A stretch of 8,129 nucleotides of DNA from Altererythrobacter sp. (GTDB taxonomy: Bacteria > Pseudomonadota > Alphaproteobacteria > Sphingomonadales > Sphingomonadaceae). Within the stretch, counting starts at the first letter, position 1; the number at the start of each line of letters is the position of its first letter. The stretch lies in NCBI GenBank assembly GCA_023299945.1, contig JALZVZ010000199.1, forward strand, positions 1-8,129. Reading direction: 5' to 3'. Shown here one piece after another: positions 7,119 to 8,129 of this stretch. Made by a program: the position numbers and the translations under genes. The notes under the pieces were generated by a model. That model was given only the letters and a program-made list of their open reading frames with translations, had not been told where the DNA came from and ran no database searches.

Positions 7119-8129
7119 CGCGCCAACAGTGATGTTGTCGGCAGTGTGGGCATTGGGGAAATACTCCTCATCGAATAGGTTTTCGATGTTCACCTGCACT
7201 CGGATTTTGTCTGACACATCGTAGTGCATCGATGCGTCAAAGCGAATGAAGCTCGGCAAGGTGACATTGTTGCCATTGTCCGCGAAGCTTTCATCCTGAT
7301 AAGTAAATCCTGCACCAACGCCAAAGCGGTTGGTTACTTGATAATTGCTCCAAAGGTTGAACGTATGCTCTGGCAATTCCCGCAGCCGCAATGTCTCCGC
7401 GCCAAAGTCATCAACCTGATTGCCATCAAGATAGCTATAGCCCGCCGCTACAGTCCATTTATCTGTGATATTGCCGGTTAGCTGCGCCTCAAACCCTTCA
7501 ACCTCACTGTCAATCACATCGAGCGTGCCGGGATCAGCATCCGCGACCTGAGGTGAGCTTTGCTCAATTTGGAAGATCGCAGCAGTAAAGCTGAGAGTAG
7601 GAGCAAAATCCCATTTCAAACCAATTTCAAGATTGGTGAATGTGTTGGGATCCAGCGCATCATCAGGCGGATTAATGTCCGCAAATTGCTCGCCCGAACG
7701 CGGCAAAAAGCTTTCCGAATAGCTGCCGTAGAAAGAGATATTCTGCTGCGGCTTTAAGATCAAACCCACACGAGGGGAAAAGTCGGAATCGCGGCGGCTT
7801 GAGACATCGCGCACGCCGGTATCGATGAAGGTCTCAGTATTATCGACTGTGATGTCGAAACTATCAAACCGGCCACCGACCACCACGTTGAGCCAATCAG
7901 TGACCTTGATTTCATCTTGAATATAGATCGAATAGACGGTCAGATCCGCTTCTGTATCATCATTCAAAACGGAGAAATCATTGATCGTGGCATTGCCCGA
8001 TGAATTGATGCCCACGCCATTGCTGATGGTGAGCGGCCGAGTGGGCGTGAAGAATTCCACATCATCAGCCGTCTGATCAAAGAAGGCGTTAAAGCGGTCA
8101 TTATTGTTGCGGGTATCAATAAATTCACC
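7080..8129 (-). CDS. TonB-dependent outer-membrane receptor, siderophore type, C-terminal part (5' end outside window)
   Basis: The frame runs from a TAA stop (7082-7080) to the right edge without interruption, giving 349 C-terminal residues. A GTG at 8060 is internal: the same frame and the same Asn/Asp/Phe-rich barrel character continue past it. Visible barrel features are alternating aromatic/polar strands such as DFSPRVGLILKP, NISFYGSYSESFLPRSGEQF, TNLEIGLKWDF and VEGFEAQLTGNITDKWTVAAGYSYLDG. The near-terminal NLFDEEYFP motif and a final Phe (SISGRF) are typical of outer-membrane barrels and their BAM recognition. The pattern fits the TonB-dependent siderophore receptor subfamily (FhuA/FpvA-like), which imports ferric siderophores using TonB-ExbBD energy. 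The plug domain, TonB box, signal peptide and any Fur box lie outside the window, so substrate and regulation cannot be stated. Confidence 0.9.
   Translation of the reverse strand, partial: GEFIDTRNNNDRFNAFFDQTADDVEFFTPTRPLTISNGVGINSSGNATINDFSVLNDDTEADLTVYSIYIQDEIKVTDWLNVVVGGRFDSFDITVDNTETFIDTGVRDVSSRRDSDFSPRVGLILKPQQNISFYGSYSESFLPRSGEQFADINPPDDALDPNTFTNLEIGLKWDFAPTLSFTAAIFQIEQSSPQVADADPGTLDVIDSEVEGFEAQLTGNITDKWTVAAGYSYLDGNQVDDFGAETLRLRELPEHTFNLWSNYQVTNRFGVGAGFTYQDESFADNGNNVTLPSFIRFDASMHYDVSDKIRVQVNIENLFDEEYFPNAHTADNITVGAPLNARFSISGRF

Overview
The window looks like chromosomal DNA of a moderate-GC alphaproteobacterium, most likely Sphingomonadales/Erythrobacteraceae. This rests on the look of the PyrB, degenerate PyrC, SppA and SPOR-lipoprotein sequences and on gene content; no database search was possible. 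Coding density is very high. No gap exceeds about 125 bases, and I see no tRNA, rRNA, CRISPR array, insertion sequence or phage gene.

Left block (1-2790, + strand): three genes in one direction, closed by a clear Rho-independent terminator. They are the C-terminal part of a ParA/ParF-like ATPase (N-terminus outside the window), a 177-residue protein with a probable C-terminal ribbon-helix-helix DNA-binding domain behind a long disordered basic tail, and a 523-residue outer-membrane-type lipoprotein with TPR-like repeats and a C-terminal SPOR (peptidoglycan-binding) domain. The first pair recalls the ParF/ParG partition arrangement. The third could link it to the septal cell wall. This is the most promising candidate for an under-described system.

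Middle block (2805-5056, - strand): pyrB (aspartate carbamoyltransferase) overlaps by 4 bases a dihydroorotase homologue that has lost the HxH metal motif and the catalytic Asp. This matches the known pyrB-pyrC' architecture, in which the inactive PyrC' is a structural partner of PyrB. An active dihydroorotase must then be encoded elsewhere.

Right block (5057-8129): a 123-base divergent region carries the start signals of pyrB (-) and sppA (+). SppA is a full-length, membrane-anchored S49 signal peptide peptidase with both catalytic residues. It ends one base away from the stop codon of a converging TonB-dependent (siderophore-type) outer-membrane receptor. Only the C-terminal 349 residues of that receptor lie in the window.
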